From Campylobacterales bacterium (GTDB lineage Bacteria > Campylobacterota > Campylobacteria > Campylobacterales > Hydrogenimonadaceae), in contig JALSPH010000023.1 of the NCBI GenBank assembly GCA_026986055.1, forward strand, positions 1-5,000: a stretch of DNA of 5,000 bases, in the 5' to 3' direction. A model generated the notes under the pieces. That model was not told where the DNA came from, ran no database searches, and worked only from the letters and a program-made list of their open reading frames with translations. The first letter of the stretch is position 1, and each line of letters starts with the position of its first letter. Shown here piece after piece: positions 4,948-5,000 of this stretch. Both the position numbers and the translations under genes were made by a program.

Positions 4948-5000
4948 ATGAACAAATCACATGATTACGACAAAATTCTAACCAGGCTCACGATCATTCT
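4948..5000 (+). CDS. Start of a protein, possibly a WYL-type HTH transcriptional regulator (partial)
   Basis: Seventeen codons are visible before the right edge: MNKSHDYDKILTRLTII, then Leu. The DYDKILTRLT-I-L pattern resembles, from memory, the N-terminus of Campylobacterota WYL-domain regulators of the YafY/DeoR-like type, where it leads into a helix-turn-helix. An in-frame TGA at 4942-4944 makes ATG 4948 the earliest ATG. GAGG at 4943-4946 is only 1 nt away, so the ribosome site is poor and the start may be inefficient or leader-independent. The upstream promoter and palindrome support a real gene. With so few residues the family call is tentative. Confidence 0.5.
   Translation, partial: MNKSHDYDKILTRLTII

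Noticed and set aside
1..5000. CRISPR array, tRNA, rRNA, phage or toxin-antitoxin module
   Set aside because: No spaced direct repeats, cloverleaf, rRNA segment or paired small ORFs of that kind were seen.

Overview
The window looks like ordinary chromosomal DNA of a Campylobacterota (Epsilonproteobacteria) member, probably a free-living Sulfurovum-, Hydrogenimonas- or Sulfurimonas-like organism. The reasons are the style of the PurN, Nnr and bS21 sequences, compact gene packing, and promoters that consist of an extended -10 with little or no -35. The lineage call is recognition from memory, not a database result.

Layout, left to right. The minus-strand 5' end of purT (formate-dependent GAR transformylase) runs off the left edge. 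It is divergent from a 66-aa DUF2892 membrane protein on the plus strand. That gene converges on rpsU (ribosomal protein bS21, minus strand), and the rpsU terminator overlaps both stop codons. A 189-bp divergent region holds the rpsU promoter and a 13-bp perfect inverted repeat enclosing 75 bp. Next come two overlapping plus-strand genes: nnr (bifunctional NAD(P)H-hydrate epimerase/dehydratase) and purN (10-formyl-THF-dependent GAR transformylase), which starts at a TTG inside nnr. A shared hairpin separates purN from the convergent rmuC. Upstream of rmuC on the same strand lies a small gene for a membrane-anchored coiled-coil protein of unknown function. The last 190 bp hold a minus-strand hairpin with a T-tract, a plus-strand extended -10, a short palindrome and the first 17 codons of a plus-strand gene, possibly a WYL-type HTH regulator.

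How the genes relate. purT and purN catalyse the same step of purine synthesis with different formyl donors and lie about 2 kb apart in separate transcription units. nnr and purN look translationally coupled. RmuC and the small coiled-coil protein share a topology (N-terminal membrane anchor, cytoplasmic coiled coil) and may be co-transcribed. I see no mobile element, CRISPR array, tRNA, rRNA or defence cassette. I found no convincing previously undescribed system. The items most worth checking are the inverted repeat upstream of nnr, the RmuC-neighbour protein, and the hairpin/promoter/palindrome cluster near the right end.
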